Origin: Anaerolineae bacterium
GTDB taxonomy: Bacteria; Chloroflexota; Anaerolineae; Aggregatilineales; Phototrophicaceae
Reading direction: 5' to 3'
Length of the DNA stretch: 64,000 bases
Assembly (NCBI GenBank): GCA_022843745.1
Contig: JALHNB010000012.1
Location: 110,471-174,470 of the forward strand
Below the pieces are notes generated by a model. That model saw only the letters and a list, made by a program, of their open reading frames with translations. It was not told the DNA's origin and did no database searches. Shown in pieces: positions 25,918-34,388 of the stretch. Numbering within the stretch: the stretch's first letter is position 1; every line of letters begins with the position of its first letter. Position numbers and translations under genes: made by a program.

Positions 25918-26676
25918 TTAACGCTCAGTCTGCCAGTATTCGGCAAAATGGCTCTGCTGAATCACCTCAGCGATAAGGTCATAATTGGCGACAGCCTCGC
26001 GTAAATCCTGCGGCATGATTTTCTGTGTGGTGGTACGCACTGGCGCAGTTTCCAGCTTCAGATAATCGAAAATCATGTCCATTGTTTGCTGGTGAACCGC
26101 GCTGTCCTGAAGATGCGTTTCGTAGTCCAGAACGATATGGTCGATGTCTTTCAGAATATCGGCCTCAAGTGCCTGATGTTCAACCCGCCGCCGCAGCCAG
26201 TCGAGCAGTTCCTGCGGGTCGATATTGAACTGCTGACCCTTGAGTGGATTGGATTGAGTCGTCACCCACTCCTGTCGCTGGCGGGCGATCATGGTAGAAA
26301 GCGATTGGCGCACAATATCGCTGCGCTTGAGGTAGAGTATCCGCCATCCCTGACTCGCCAGCGTGTGCATAAAATCGCGCGGGTCACATGGCTGGGTGGT
26401 GAGCAGTTGGTTGATCTGAATATGGCAGCCATAAACCAGACGGGAACTGAGCCGCGCACAACCCTGAACATATTTCAGGGGGAATAAAACCCGCTGTTGC
26501 AGGATTTCCTTATCACACTGCACCATTGGATGCGAATTGAGCAGATCATAAAGCAGCCATGTACCCGTGCGCCCCTGCGCAAAAATAACAAAAGGTTCTA
26601 CATTACGGGCAGGGCGCAGACTGGTGAGATAGCTATGCAGTTCATGGGAATATCTTCGAAAATATTGAGTGTTCAA
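25918..26676 (-). CDS. Sulfotransferase-like protein (copy E, Stf0-like)
   Basis: The 252-residue protein has FVIFAQGRTGTWLLYDLLN at about 29-47, with the GRTGT loop seen in Stf0-type sulfotransferases. It is followed by LNSHPMVQCDKEIL and, further on, WRILYLKRSDIVRQSLS, which fits the 3'-phosphate site with Arg and Ser. It is shorter than the other copies. Stf0 sulfates trehalose in mycobacteria, so a saccharide target is reasonable. The gene overlaps the GT2 gene upstream by four bases and sits three bases from the SDR gene downstream. Confidence 0.8.
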   Translation of the reverse strand: MNTQYFRRYSHELHSYLTSLRPARNVEPFVIFAQGRTGTWLLYDLLNSHPMVQCDKEILQQRVLFPLKYVQGCARLSSRLVYGCHIQINQLLTTQPCDPRDFMHTLASQGWRILYLKRSDIVRQSLSTMIARQRQEWVTTQSNPLKGQQFNIDPQELLDWLRRRVEHQALEADILKDIDHIVLDYETHLQDSAVHQQTMDMIFDYLKLETAPVRTTTQKIMPQDLREAVANYDLIAEVIQQSHFAEYWQTER

Positions 26677-27365
26677 GGGTCGTCATCCCGGTCATTCTGG
26701 CGGCGGCGTTTGAGCGAAGCATGAAGCACATGTAGATAATCCAGGTTGGTTTGCTGCTTTTGACGGGTCGAATTATGAGCATGGATACGCCTCTGCGCCA
26801 GGGTATCTGGCAGCATACCCGATTGTAAACCGAGCATTCTGGCTCGATCATACCAATCAATAAATTCGCCTGCCCGCCACTGAGGTTCGAATAAACCGAC
26901 CTGCTCAAAAGTATCGCGATGACACATCAAAGTCGTCGGCAGATAACCTGGCTGTGGCACATCTGGACAATGCAGCTTCGCGCGATCCTGAATCTCTAAA
27001 TCCGGGCTGTAAAAATGTTCAATGTGTCCGAAAACCATCTGCATGGATGGATCATTTTTTAGATATTCAAGCTGCATAGCGATTTTATGAGGCAGCCAGA
27101 GATCATCCGCATCCAGAAACGCCAGATAATCACCCTCTGCCAGCTTGATTCCATGATTACGGGCGGCTGCCGCGCCTGTGTTCGGTTGATGCACATAGCG
27201 TATATGTGCGCTGACCGCGCGTACTTTTGCCGCCGTGTCATCGCTTGAGCCATCATCAATCACGATGATCTCGTCGGCTTTTACGCTCTGGTCAAAAATG
27301 CTCTGCAATGCCTGGAGAATGTAGCGTTCCGCATTATAAGCCGGGATAATCACACTAATCGACAT
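26673..27365 (-). CDS. GT2-family glycosyltransferase
   Basis: The 230-residue GT-A protein begins SISVIIPAYNAERYILQAL, continues with IVIDDGSSDDT and has the metal-binding DxD in YLAFLDADDLWL. The length fits a minimal GT2 domain without membrane anchor. It resembles the neighbour at 28464-29165, sharing the final HAHNSTRQ-type region with HEHNLTKN, which suggests a duplication. It would add one sugar by inversion in the cytoplasm. Its start overlaps the upstream GT4 gene by 11 bases and its stop overlaps the sulfotransferase E start. Confidence 0.92.
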   Translation of the reverse strand: MSISVIIPAYNAERYILQALQSIFDQSVKADEIIVIDDGSSDDTAAKVRAVSAHIRYVHQPNTGAAAARNHGIKLAEGDYLAFLDADDLWLPHKIAMQLEYLKNDPSMQMVFGHIEHFYSPDLEIQDRAKLHCPDVPQPGYLPTTLMCHRDTFEQVGLFEPQWRAGEFIDWYDRARMLGLQSGMLPDTLAQRRIHAHNSTRQKQQTNLDYLHVLHASLKRRRQNDRDDDP

Positions 27366-28467
27366 GCGTCACGAGCTTTCGATAAAGTTCATCATAGGCG
27401 TTCGCGCATTCTGCCAGTGAAAACCGCTGGTTCACATAGGCGCTGGCTTCACGTCCCATCTGCTCGGCCTGATCGGGATGACTCAGAAGATGTGAGATCG
27501 CTCCGGCTAAAGAGTCAGCGCTCCCGGGTTCTACTAAAATTCCGCTGATTCCGTCCTGCACAATTTCCGGCAAGCCAGACAGCCGGGACGCGATTACGGG
27601 TCGTCCGGCCTGTGCTGCTTCCAGCGCGACCATCGGTAGATTTTCCTCGATGTGTGATGGAATAAGCACTACTGTGTGCTGCTGTATCAGATCGCTAATA
27701 TTTTCCCGCGCGACCCACCCTAAAAAATCCACTTGCGAGGCGACATCCAATTGCGCTGCCAACGCTTGCAACGTACCTAAATAAGGCCCATCTCCCGCAA
27801 TCGTCAACTGCAAATCGGGATAAGTCGCTTTCAACTGTTTCAGCGCATAGAGCGCGAGGTCAAAACCCTTCCATTCCACCAGCCGTCCGAGACAGAGTAA
27901 GCGTGGCGCGGCAACGTGTGGCTCTATAAAAGCTGTCTGAATGGGAGGCTGACCGTTATAGATCACGGATGAACGCGGCACAATCGCGGGTACAAGGTCA
28001 CGCGCAATTTGAAGGATGTTGCCGGAAACCGCGCTGACCCAATCCGCCGCTTGTAGCGTGTTGAAGAGTAAGGAATTTTTTTGCTTTGGGTTTGGCGGGA
28101 TAGAATGCAGCGTAATCAGCGTGGCGGCGGGGTGAGCCTGCCGTGTCTGGTGATGAAACAGGCTGCTGGGGCCGCTGAAGTGAATATGCACGATGTCTGG
28201 CTGAAACCTTTGCTTGATCTGACTCAGGCGTTTACGCACCTGTATAATCGCTTTCATATCCTTATTGGTGAGCGCCGTCAAAAAATTTAATCGGTGAAGT
28301 GGCACACCTCTATAGTCGTCTTCATCGGGTAATGCTGCCGCGCTGTGGGATGTCACCACCTCAATCGCATGTCCCATCGCCGCCAGCGCAGGGACCAGGT
28401 GTTCGCTCATGGTTTCAATCCCGCCAATATGCGGATAAAAGCGCTCCGTCCAATATAAAACCCTCAT
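27355..28467 (-). CDS. GT4-family glycosyltransferase
   Basis: The 370-residue GT-B protein begins RVLYWTERFYPHIGGIETM with the GGxE acceptor-domain loop. The donor domain reads LLCLGRLVEWKGFDLALYAL, VDFLGWVARENISDLIQ and PSHIEENLPMVALEAAQAGRPV, with the two glutamates of the EX7E motif. It transfers a sugar from a nucleotide donor with retention. It is cytoplasmic or peripheral. It lies between two GT2 genes with overlaps of 11 and 4 bases. This arrangement suggests one assembly line that adds at least three sugars. Confidence 0.93.
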   Translation of the reverse strand: MRVLYWTERFYPHIGGIETMSEHLVPALAAMGHAIEVVTSHSAAALPDEDDYRGVPLHRLNFLTALTNKDMKAIIQVRKRLSQIKQRFQPDIVHIHFSGPSSLFHHQTRQAHPAATLITLHSIPPNPKQKNSLLFNTLQAADWVSAVSGNILQIARDLVPAIVPRSSVIYNGQPPIQTAFIEPHVAAPRLLCLGRLVEWKGFDLALYALKQLKATYPDLQLTIAGDGPYLGTLQALAAQLDVASQVDFLGWVARENISDLIQQHTVVLIPSHIEENLPMVALEAAQAGRPVIASRLSGLPEIVQDGISGILVEPGSADSLAGAISHLLSHPDQAEQMGREASAYVNQRFSLAECANAYDELYRKLVTHVD

Positions 28468-29165
28468 GATGACGGGCGATCATCCTGAATAAACTCGCTG
28501 AATGGCGCGAGATTAGCCTCTTGCTGACCATTTTCGCGCCTGCGTTGAAGCGACTTGTGCAGCATCTTCAGTTGAAAGGAATTACGCAGTTGCAGATTTT
28601 TCGTCAGGTTATGCTCATGCCGTCGATGCAGCAGCACCACCTCATGATGCAAAATAATTCGCAATCCTGCTTCCCGAACGCGCATGTACCAATCCATATC
28701 GTCGGAATACTGCAAATCAGGATCAAATATGCCCACCTGCTCGAACGCGCTGCGCCGCATCAACGCACAGCACAGGCTGGGCAGGATGAATGGAAGGCTA
28801 TCACTCTGTCCCAGAATGCGTGTATGCCCGATCACCACATCCGCCTCTCCTAGCAATCGTCTCTGCATTATGGTCTTTTCGGCTGTCCATGTATCGTCTG
28901 CATCCAGAAACGCAATCATATTCCCGCGCGCAGCCATCAAACCCCGGTTACGAGCATGATTCGCGCCAGCGTTCTCCTGATAAATATAGCGAATCGGCAG
29001 CGCATCATAATTTTGAACGATAGCGGCTGTGTCATCGGTTGAACCATCATCAACCACAATAATTTCATCAGGACGCTGTGACTGCTGGGCGATGCTCTCC
29101 AGCGCTGCGCCGATAAAAGCCGCCCCGTTATAGACCGGCATGATGACACTGATGAAATCAGACAC
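28464..29165 (-). CDS. GT2-family glycosyltransferase
   Basis: The 233-residue GT-A protein begins FISVIMPVYNGAAFIGAAL, then IVVDDGSTDDT, then IAFLDADDTWT with the DxD site, and later YSDDMDWYMRVREAG, where the acidic residues match the GT2 catalytic base region. It is the likely duplicate of the gene at 26673-27365, but the pairwise differences in the last 80 residues suggest another acceptor. The start lies three bases after the HprK-like gene stop, and the stop overlaps the GT4 gene by four bases. Confidence 0.92.
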   Translation of the reverse strand: MSDFISVIMPVYNGAAFIGAALESIAQQSQRPDEIIVVDDGSTDDTAAIVQNYDALPIRYIYQENAGANHARNRGLMAARGNMIAFLDADDTWTAEKTIMQRRLLGEADVVIGHTRILGQSDSLPFILPSLCCALMRRSAFEQVGIFDPDLQYSDDMDWYMRVREAGLRIILHHEVVLLHRRHEHNLTKNLQLRNSFQLKMLHKSLQRRRENGQQEANLAPFSEFIQDDRPSS

Positions 29166-29168
29166 GTG

Positions 29169-30194
29169 CTACACCCCTTCTCCCGAATGGATATTTTGTA
29201 TAACATCCGGTATGGCGTGTAGATCACTCCCAAGTTCGAGGCCGTAGACAGGTAAACGTTGAATAAAATATTTGAGCCGCTGCATCGCGGGTTGCCCTGC
29301 TGATGAGAGTAACAAAATGGTACTCGGCGCGAGTGCCAAAAGCGCTTCGGCACGGCTGGCAGGTTTCAGTGTGGTTATAACATGCTGTACCACGCGCGGC
29401 ACCAGGATCGCCTTGATGGGCGCTTGCCGACAAATATCAAAGTGTGGGTGCAGCATGAGAACGGCTTTTTCGTCCGGCAATCGGTCTGGATTGATGATGT
29501 AGGGACAGAGATGCGGGAGAAGTGAGAGGCTGTGATGATCGAGTTTTGCGCTGGCGTAGACGCTGTGAACGGTAGGACAGGAATCAATGTCAGTCAGCAG
29601 GCAATAATCTTCACCTATAAATTTGAGGTCATCGCTCACACATGCCAGCGTGGTTGTCGATTTACCGCTGCCTCCCCGCCCTGTTAACAACAATGCGCCT
29701 GTCGCTGTACCCAACGCCGCCCCGTGTATAAATTGACCGCCTCGCAGCGTGAACCACTGCTGCAAAATCTCTCGCAGCGGCGCTGCCCGTTCATAATCCG
29801 GCATCTGACTCGTGTTATGAATCCACCAGATGGCCTGATTATGCTGCGAATCGAGGATCGACAGTATGCCGCAGTAAAGGTCATACGTCAGAAAATAACC
29901 ATCCTCGTTCGCGCCCCTTACTTCGCGGCGACTCGTGAAATCCTTTGTGTCGAAGGGCATATGCGCCATCGGCACGTTGGTGGAATCGGTGTCCCAAAGA
30001 TAAATGGTCAGGTCGGGTTTTTCGATTTCGTCTTCAAGGTGGCTGATCGCGGGCATGATAAAAGCGGGCAAAGTGTCATTTGCAAAAATGAGCCGCAGCG
30101 CCGCCCCCGCTAAAGTCAGATCGTGGATAACAGGTTTTGTGGCGGCTTTCTGGAATTGCGATAACGCAGCATCCCATAACTCAGGTGTCGTCAT
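29169..30194 (-). CDS. HPr kinase/phosphorylase-like protein
   Basis: From ATG 30194 the protein has 341 residues. After an unassigned N-terminal half, residues 160-300 resemble the C-terminal kinase domain of HprK: Walker A TGRGGSGKST at 171-180, FIGEDYCLL in place of the HprK GDD motif, and a Pro/Asp-rich following loop. HprK proper phosphorylates a Ser of HPr with ATP. Homologues beside PqqD and nucleotidyltransferase genes phosphorylate a peptide or sugar carrier instead. There is no phosphotransferase system gene in the window, so a role in carbon catabolite control is unlikely. The ATG lies inside the end of pqqD (14-base overlap), and the stop is three bases before a GT2 start. Confidence 0.75.
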   Translation of the reverse strand: MTTPELWDAALSQFQKAATKPVIHDLTLAGAALRLIFANDTLPAFIMPAISHLEDEIEKPDLTIYLWDTDSTNVPMAHMPFDTKDFTSRREVRGANEDGYFLTYDLYCGILSILDSQHNQAIWWIHNTSQMPDYERAAPLREILQQWFTLRGGQFIHGAALGTATGALLLTGRGGSGKSTTTLACVSDDLKFIGEDYCLLTDIDSCPTVHSVYASAKLDHHSLSLLPHLCPYIINPDRLPDEKAVLMLHPHFDICRQAPIKAILVPRVVQHVITTLKPASRAEALLALAPSTILLLSSAGQPAMQRLKYFIQRLPVYGLELGSDLHAIPDVIQNIHSGEGV

Positions 30195-30657
30195 TCGAAG
30201 TAATTCTCGCGTTAGGCCAACCGCTTTCATCAACATCATGAATGGGATCAATGGTTAACAAGTCTTGCAGATCGGCGTAAATCTGAAGCTGCGGTGCGCT
30301 GTATGCCGTCTGGACATCCTCGATGTTTGGGATTATGACTTCCCCCTGTGTGACACTTTCGTCTTGTGTTATGGCCTGCCCCTGTGTTACCCCTTCAACA
30401 ATAATCGTCTCGTTATAGAGTTGTTGGATAAATTCCATAATATCTTTGCGGGTTTGTTCGATGGGCAGCTTATAGGCTGAAGCAACTGCGTCGATCATTG
30501 TATCAACCGTGCATCCTGAAACGATCATTCGCCATACGGTTACGGCAGTATCCAGCAAACTATAATAAGTCCCTGTCTGGCTGTGAATAATAATCACTTC
30601 ACCGTCGATTTCTTCGTGGATGATGCGGGCTGCGTTGGGTACAAAAATTGCTGACAC
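30181..30657 (-). CDS. PqqD-family protein
   Basis: The 158-residue product starts at a GTG with GGGGA five bases upstream. Residues 5-90 match PqqD: an IHEEIDGEVIIIHSQTGTYYSL strand region (key part DGEVIIIH), LLDTAVTVWRMI and the helix VDTMIDAVASAY. The family's winged-helix fold binds leader peptides (the RRE of RiPP systems) or acts as a small adaptor in sugar clusters. The tail is odd: after residue 90 it has three short imperfect repeats (VTQGQAI, ITQDESV, VTQGEVI) and a long acidic end. It is the first gene of the leftward operon and is divergent from a radical SAM gene 106 bp away, so the two probably share a control region. Confidence 0.82.
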   Translation of the reverse strand: MSAIFVPNAARIIHEEIDGEVIIIHSQTGTYYSLLDTAVTVWRMIVSGCTVDTMIDAVASAYKLPIEQTRKDIMEFIQQLYNETIIVEGVTQGQAITQDESVTQGEVIIPNIEDVQTAYSAPQLQIYADLQDLLTIDPIHDVDESGWPNARITSNDDT

Positions 30658-30763
30658 AGTTTTCCCCAGGCTGTAATAAAAGGCATGATTTTGTTGAAAA
30701 GTTCATATGAGTGTAACATGTCATTTCCGACTTGTTCAATAAGTGAGTCAATGCAGGTTTGAT

Positions 30764-32338
30764 ATGCCCAATTCTATGCTGATTATCGTTCCCAGGCCAA
30801 GCCGTCCCATTTATTATAGTGTTGATTTTATTGAGCAGTCGGGAATGGGGAAGTATGCGCTGATCGCCAGTCTGTCCGCCGCGACGCTTGCCGCCTTCGC
30901 GCCAAACGATTTTGTTGTCTCCATTATTGATGAACATATTGACTCCGTAAATTACGATCATGACGCTGAAATTATCGCTTTGACGGGCTTTGTTAATCAT
31001 GTTGAACGTGTTCGCGAACATGCCCGGATATTTAAGGAACGCGGCAAAATTGTGATGATTGGCGGCCCGCACGCCTCCCTGTCTCCCGATTCATTCCGAG
31101 ATGTCTGCGATATTCTGGTGCAGGGCGAAATAGAGGATATTGCTCAGGAAATATTTAACGATTTACGTGCCGGAACGTGGAAAGACACGTATATCGGCAA
31201 TCGACCTGATCTGAGAAAATCCCCCGTGCCTCGCTGGGATTTATATCCGAATGAGCGAACTCTGGGAGGCGCTGTCCAAACCTCGCGTGGCTGCCCATAT
31301 GAGTGTGAATTTTGCGACGTGATCGCGTACCTGGGACGCAAGCAACGTCATAAAGACCCTGCGCAGGTGATCCGGGAACTGGATGTACTCTATCGACACG
31401 GATACCGCCAGGTGTTTTTATCGGACGACAATTTGACGGTCAATCGCCGTCACGCGCGGGAGCTTTTGACTGCCGTGCGCGATTGGAACGCCAGTCGCAC
31501 GGATGGCCCTGTCGAGTTTTCGACCCAGGCCTCGATTGACCTCACGGATAACGACGACCTGATGCTTTTATGCGCCGAGGCACGGGTTCGTAATATCTTT
31601 GTGGGCATCGAAACCCCAAGCGAAGAAAGCCTGCTGGGTGCCAAAAAACATCAGAATGTCGGCGGCGATCTGGTCAAAAAGCTTGATCGCCTGACGGAGT
31701 ACGGCATTATGGTCATGGGCGGCATGATCTGCGGCTTCGATACCGATACGACGGAGATTTTTGAGGAACAGTATCAGTTTGCCATGAAAACGAGCATTCC
31801 CATTTTCAGCTTAGGCGTGCTGGTCGCACCTGTCGCAACGCCTTTATATGATCGCATGATGAAGGCCAACCGAATTGAGGAGAACGTAGCGGACTCTAAC
31901 GTTGCTGCTGGCTTTATCACGAATATCCGGCCCACCTGCATGACACTGGAACAGTTACACACCGGGATGCATTGGTTGGCGAACAGGCTTTATCAACCCC
32001 AGGCTGTCCTCGAACGTGTCGAACGGTTTGCGGCCAATTATGGAAAAGCGCTGCCAGAAGAAACGATGGCACGTTTGCGGACGACTAAAATGCACAGCAC
32101 CAAAACGCCTTTATTACTGCCGCGTGTCATCCAGAAATTATCCAGTATGAACCCTGAAATTTCGGAATTTATTCAAGACATCATGACGATCATTCAAGGT
32201 CATCCCGAAATCAAGCTGCTCATCACCCAGGCATTGGTACAATACTTCCAGGTGCGCTATATGTACGAAATTGGTGCGATATGGGATCCTCATATCGCCA
32301 TGCAGACTGAGCCAATCCACATCGACCAGATCATGTGA
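30764..32338 (+). CDS. B12-binding-type radical SAM protein
   Basis: From ATG 30764 (AGG six bases upstream) the protein has 524 residues. Residues 5-140 form a cobalamin-binding-like Rossmann domain (DAEIIALTGFV, then VMIGGPHASLSP). The radical SAM cluster motif is CPYECEFC with Cys 177, 181 and 184, followed by GYRQVFLSDDNL. The last 130 residues (RPTCMTLEQLHTGM and beyond) resemble the DUF4070 C-terminus of HpnP/HpnR-type methylases. Such class B enzymes methylate or rearrange unactivated carbons, often in lipids. A GTG at 30743 is a possible alternative start. The gene is divergent from pqqD, so a role in making the cluster product is likely but unproven. Confidence 0.85.
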   Translation: MPNSMLIIVPRPSRPIYYSVDFIEQSGMGKYALIASLSAATLAAFAPNDFVVSIIDEHIDSVNYDHDAEIIALTGFVNHVERVREHARIFKERGKIVMIGGPHASLSPDSFRDVCDILVQGEIEDIAQEIFNDLRAGTWKDTYIGNRPDLRKSPVPRWDLYPNERTLGGAVQTSRGCPYECEFCDVIAYLGRKQRHKDPAQVIRELDVLYRHGYRQVFLSDDNLTVNRRHARELLTAVRDWNASRTDGPVEFSTQASIDLTDNDDLMLLCAEARVRNIFVGIETPSEESLLGAKKHQNVGGDLVKKLDRLTEYGIMVMGGMICGFDTDTTEIFEEQYQFAMKTSIPIFSLGVLVAPVATPLYDRMMKANRIEENVADSNVAAGFITNIRPTCMTLEQLHTGMHWLANRLYQPQAVLERVERFAANYGKALPEETMARLRTTKMHSTKTPLLLPRVIQKLSSMNPEISEFIQDIMTIIQGHPEIKLLITQALVQYFQVRYMYEIGAIWDPHIAMQTEPIHIDQIM

Positions 32339-32410
32339 AGTGATACTTTTGAGCCGATAGAGTGTCGCCTGAGTCAATAAATAGTAACCCTCATATGGTA
32401 CTACTTAGCT

Positions 32411-32454
32411 TCAAGTCCCTCTCTACGAGCGAAGCGAAGTGGGGAGGAATTTAG
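32411..32454. repeat. Dispersed CCCTCTCC-type intergenic repeat
   Basis: TTCAAGTCCCTCTCTACG, a short spacer and GTGGGGAGGAATTTAGG form a degenerate copy of the family. It shares TTCAAGTCCCTC with the copy near 35731. Confidence 0.55.
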
Positions 32455-32513
32455 GCATGGGTAAGATTCTAGCAATACCTGAGGAGTTGCTTCTCACATG
32501 ATAAGGACGTAAT

Positions 32514-34376
32514 TTGCGTACTTTGCAGCGCTTGCTTGATTACAACTCGCTTCACTGGGTAAGCTGGCTGATCGCTTACCGCATCTGTGTGACCTTTCAA
32601 CTGCCAATATGGGCATCTGTTATCCTTTATCTGTTTCTGCTCAGCGCAGGGATATGGGCGTATCGCCGCTGGTTTAATCAGGATTCCCAGGAAAATACGC
32701 CCCCTTGGTTCGTGCCAGTCATTCTGCTGATGGGCGCTGTGATCGGTATCACAACTCTGTTTTTCTCCCGCCCCGATGGAGACGACACATCCTATATAGG
32801 TATTGTGCGGCTGGAAACCGAAAGTCTGAACAACCAATTCTCTGTGTATGAATTTCGATTGGCTGGGCTGGACGAACAACCAGAGGAAGCCTACCGTGCC
32901 TTCCCCTACGAGGCATTTGTCGCGACCACATCCAATCTGGTCGGGATCGAGCCTGTACAAAGCTACCATAACCTGGCAATGATTTTTATCTCCACATGGT
33001 GGGTCATCGTTTATGCCATGCTGTTCCGCGCAATGGGGCTGGCACATCGTTATATCTTGGTGGCAATTCTCCTGGCTATCCTGTTTCTGTTTATCGACGG
33101 CAATCTGCATCGGACACATGGCAATTTTTCTTTTATGCGCCTGTGGCAGGGCAAGGTTATCATGATTGCCATCCTGCTCCCCCAGGTCTTGCTAGGGAGT
33201 CTGCGATTTTTCCAAACGCCCAACCCGTTAAATTGGCTGCGCTTATGTGCGGCTTCCCTGATTGCGGCTGAATTCAGTCGGTCAGGTATCTTTCTGATCC
33301 CGCCGATTCTGGCAGCGTGTGTAGTGGCTGGAATGTGGAGTGGTTTATCTCGGTGGAGAACGGGGATCATGATGCTGCTGGCGGGGTGGTTTCCAGTGGC
33401 TTTGGGATTGTGGATCGTTCTGACGGGTGTTTTACCCTCCTTACTTTCGAATAATACTGAGCCAAAAAACCGGAACAGCACCCAGGAAATGCCGCCGATG
33501 GAAGCCGAATGGCGCGACCTGATGCAAGAGATTCGGCTGGAAATACGCGAACAGCAGGTCAATCTCGTACAATCCCCACAGGATTTTTCGCCGAACTGGT
33601 ACGAGAATATCTACAGCTCAGGAATAGGCTCGAATATCATCCTGCTCAGAGACGCGGTGCTGCTTCTGCTGCCTATTTTGCTTATAAGGCAACGGGAAGG
33701 TAAATTTCTCACCATTTACAATCTCATGATCATTCTATTGGTGGCTACACCCATCACAGGGCCGATTGTTATTAATTTAATCGGCAATACCGGCTACTGG
33801 CGCGTTTTATTTCTCTTGTCTTTGCCACTATGTTTTGGATTACTGGTCAACCTGACTCAATGGTCGGTTTTTAACCGTCAGGGTCTCATTCGTTGGCTTG
33901 TGGCTGTGGTTGCGGTTGGGTTATGTCTCGGTGGATTTCGACGATCTATCTTAGACCCATTCAACGGCGTAGAACCCAAAGCGCCCTGGGAACTGCGGGT
34001 TGCTGCTGGCGACAGGGCTGTCGTGGATGAAACGGAAATCATTTTGAAGGGACAGTCAGTCGTTGCTGTTCAGCCGCTAAGTTTTACCATCAGTTTAACG
34101 ACGATAGAAAATATGAGTGCTCTTGCTTATCCTAGAGTGATGGATAACTCAAATAAGTGGCATTATGTAGATGAGATGCTTCAGTGTCGCCCTGACCCGC
34201 GCGTCACCGAGGAAATGATTCGATATGTGCTGGACGAATTTGGCGCAACCTACATTTTCATGCGCGATTGCGGAACATTAGAAGCGGTCAATGCCATAAA
34301 CAGCCGCTATCTTCCAGGCTGGGAGCGTCTCTCCCAATATGGGAGATACTGGTTACTGGAACGTCGCGCTGGCTAA
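32514..34376 (+). CDS. Polytopic membrane protein of unknown function
   Basis: The 620-residue protein starts at a TTG with AAGGA six bases upstream, which decides the start. It has around eleven hydrophobic segments, for example IWASVILYLFLLSAGIW, VILLMGAVIGITTLFF, YILVAILLAILFLFI and GLLVNLTQW. Between the second and third lies a soluble loop with FFSRPDGDDTSYIGI, an acidic pair like that of membrane GT-C glycosyltransferases or of DUF6077 proteins. The last 130 residues are extracytoplasmic and soluble. It has no clear EF-hand, ATPase or transporter motif. It sits immediately after the sugar cluster and may be a glycan-lipid transferase or polymerase. The assignment is tentative. Confidence 0.6.
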   Translation: MRTLQRLLDYNSLHWVSWLIAYRICVTFQLPIWASVILYLFLLSAGIWAYRRWFNQDSQENTPPWFVPVILLMGAVIGITTLFFSRPDGDDTSYIGIVRLETESLNNQFSVYEFRLAGLDEQPEEAYRAFPYEAFVATTSNLVGIEPVQSYHNLAMIFISTWWVIVYAMLFRAMGLAHRYILVAILLAILFLFIDGNLHRTHGNFSFMRLWQGKVIMIAILLPQVLLGSLRFFQTPNPLNWLRLCAASLIAAEFSRSGIFLIPPILAACVVAGMWSGLSRWRTGIMMLLAGWFPVALGLWIVLTGVLPSLLSNNTEPKNRNSTQEMPPMEAEWRDLMQEIRLEIREQQVNLVQSPQDFSPNWYENIYSSGIGSNIILLRDAVLLLLPILLIRQREGKFLTIYNLMIILLVATPITGPIVINLIGNTGYWRVLFLLSLPLCFGLLVNLTQWSVFNRQGLIRWLVAVVAVGLCLGGFRRSILDPFNGVEPKAPWELRVAAGDRAVVDETEIILKGQSVVAVQPLSFTISLTTIENMSALAYPRVMDNSNKWHYVDEMLQCRPDPRVTEEMIRYVLDEFGATYIFMRDCGTLEAVNAINSRYLPGWERLSQYGRYWLLERRAG

Positions 34377-34388
34377 AATGAGTCTCAA

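Noticed and set aside
29169..30657. A true lasso-peptide biosynthesis cluster
   Set aside because: The PqqD, HprK-like and nucleotidyltransferase parts are there, but the leader protease (B2), the Asn-synthetase-like cyclase (C) and a precursor are not, so I only report the resemblance.
30599..31072. Minus-strand frame ending in a Cys-rich 41-residue peptide between pqqD and the radical SAM gene
   Set aside because: I considered it as a precursor peptide because PqqD and radical SAM genes flank it. It overlaps both neighbours out of frame, its composition is that of a shadow frame, and it has no ribosome site.
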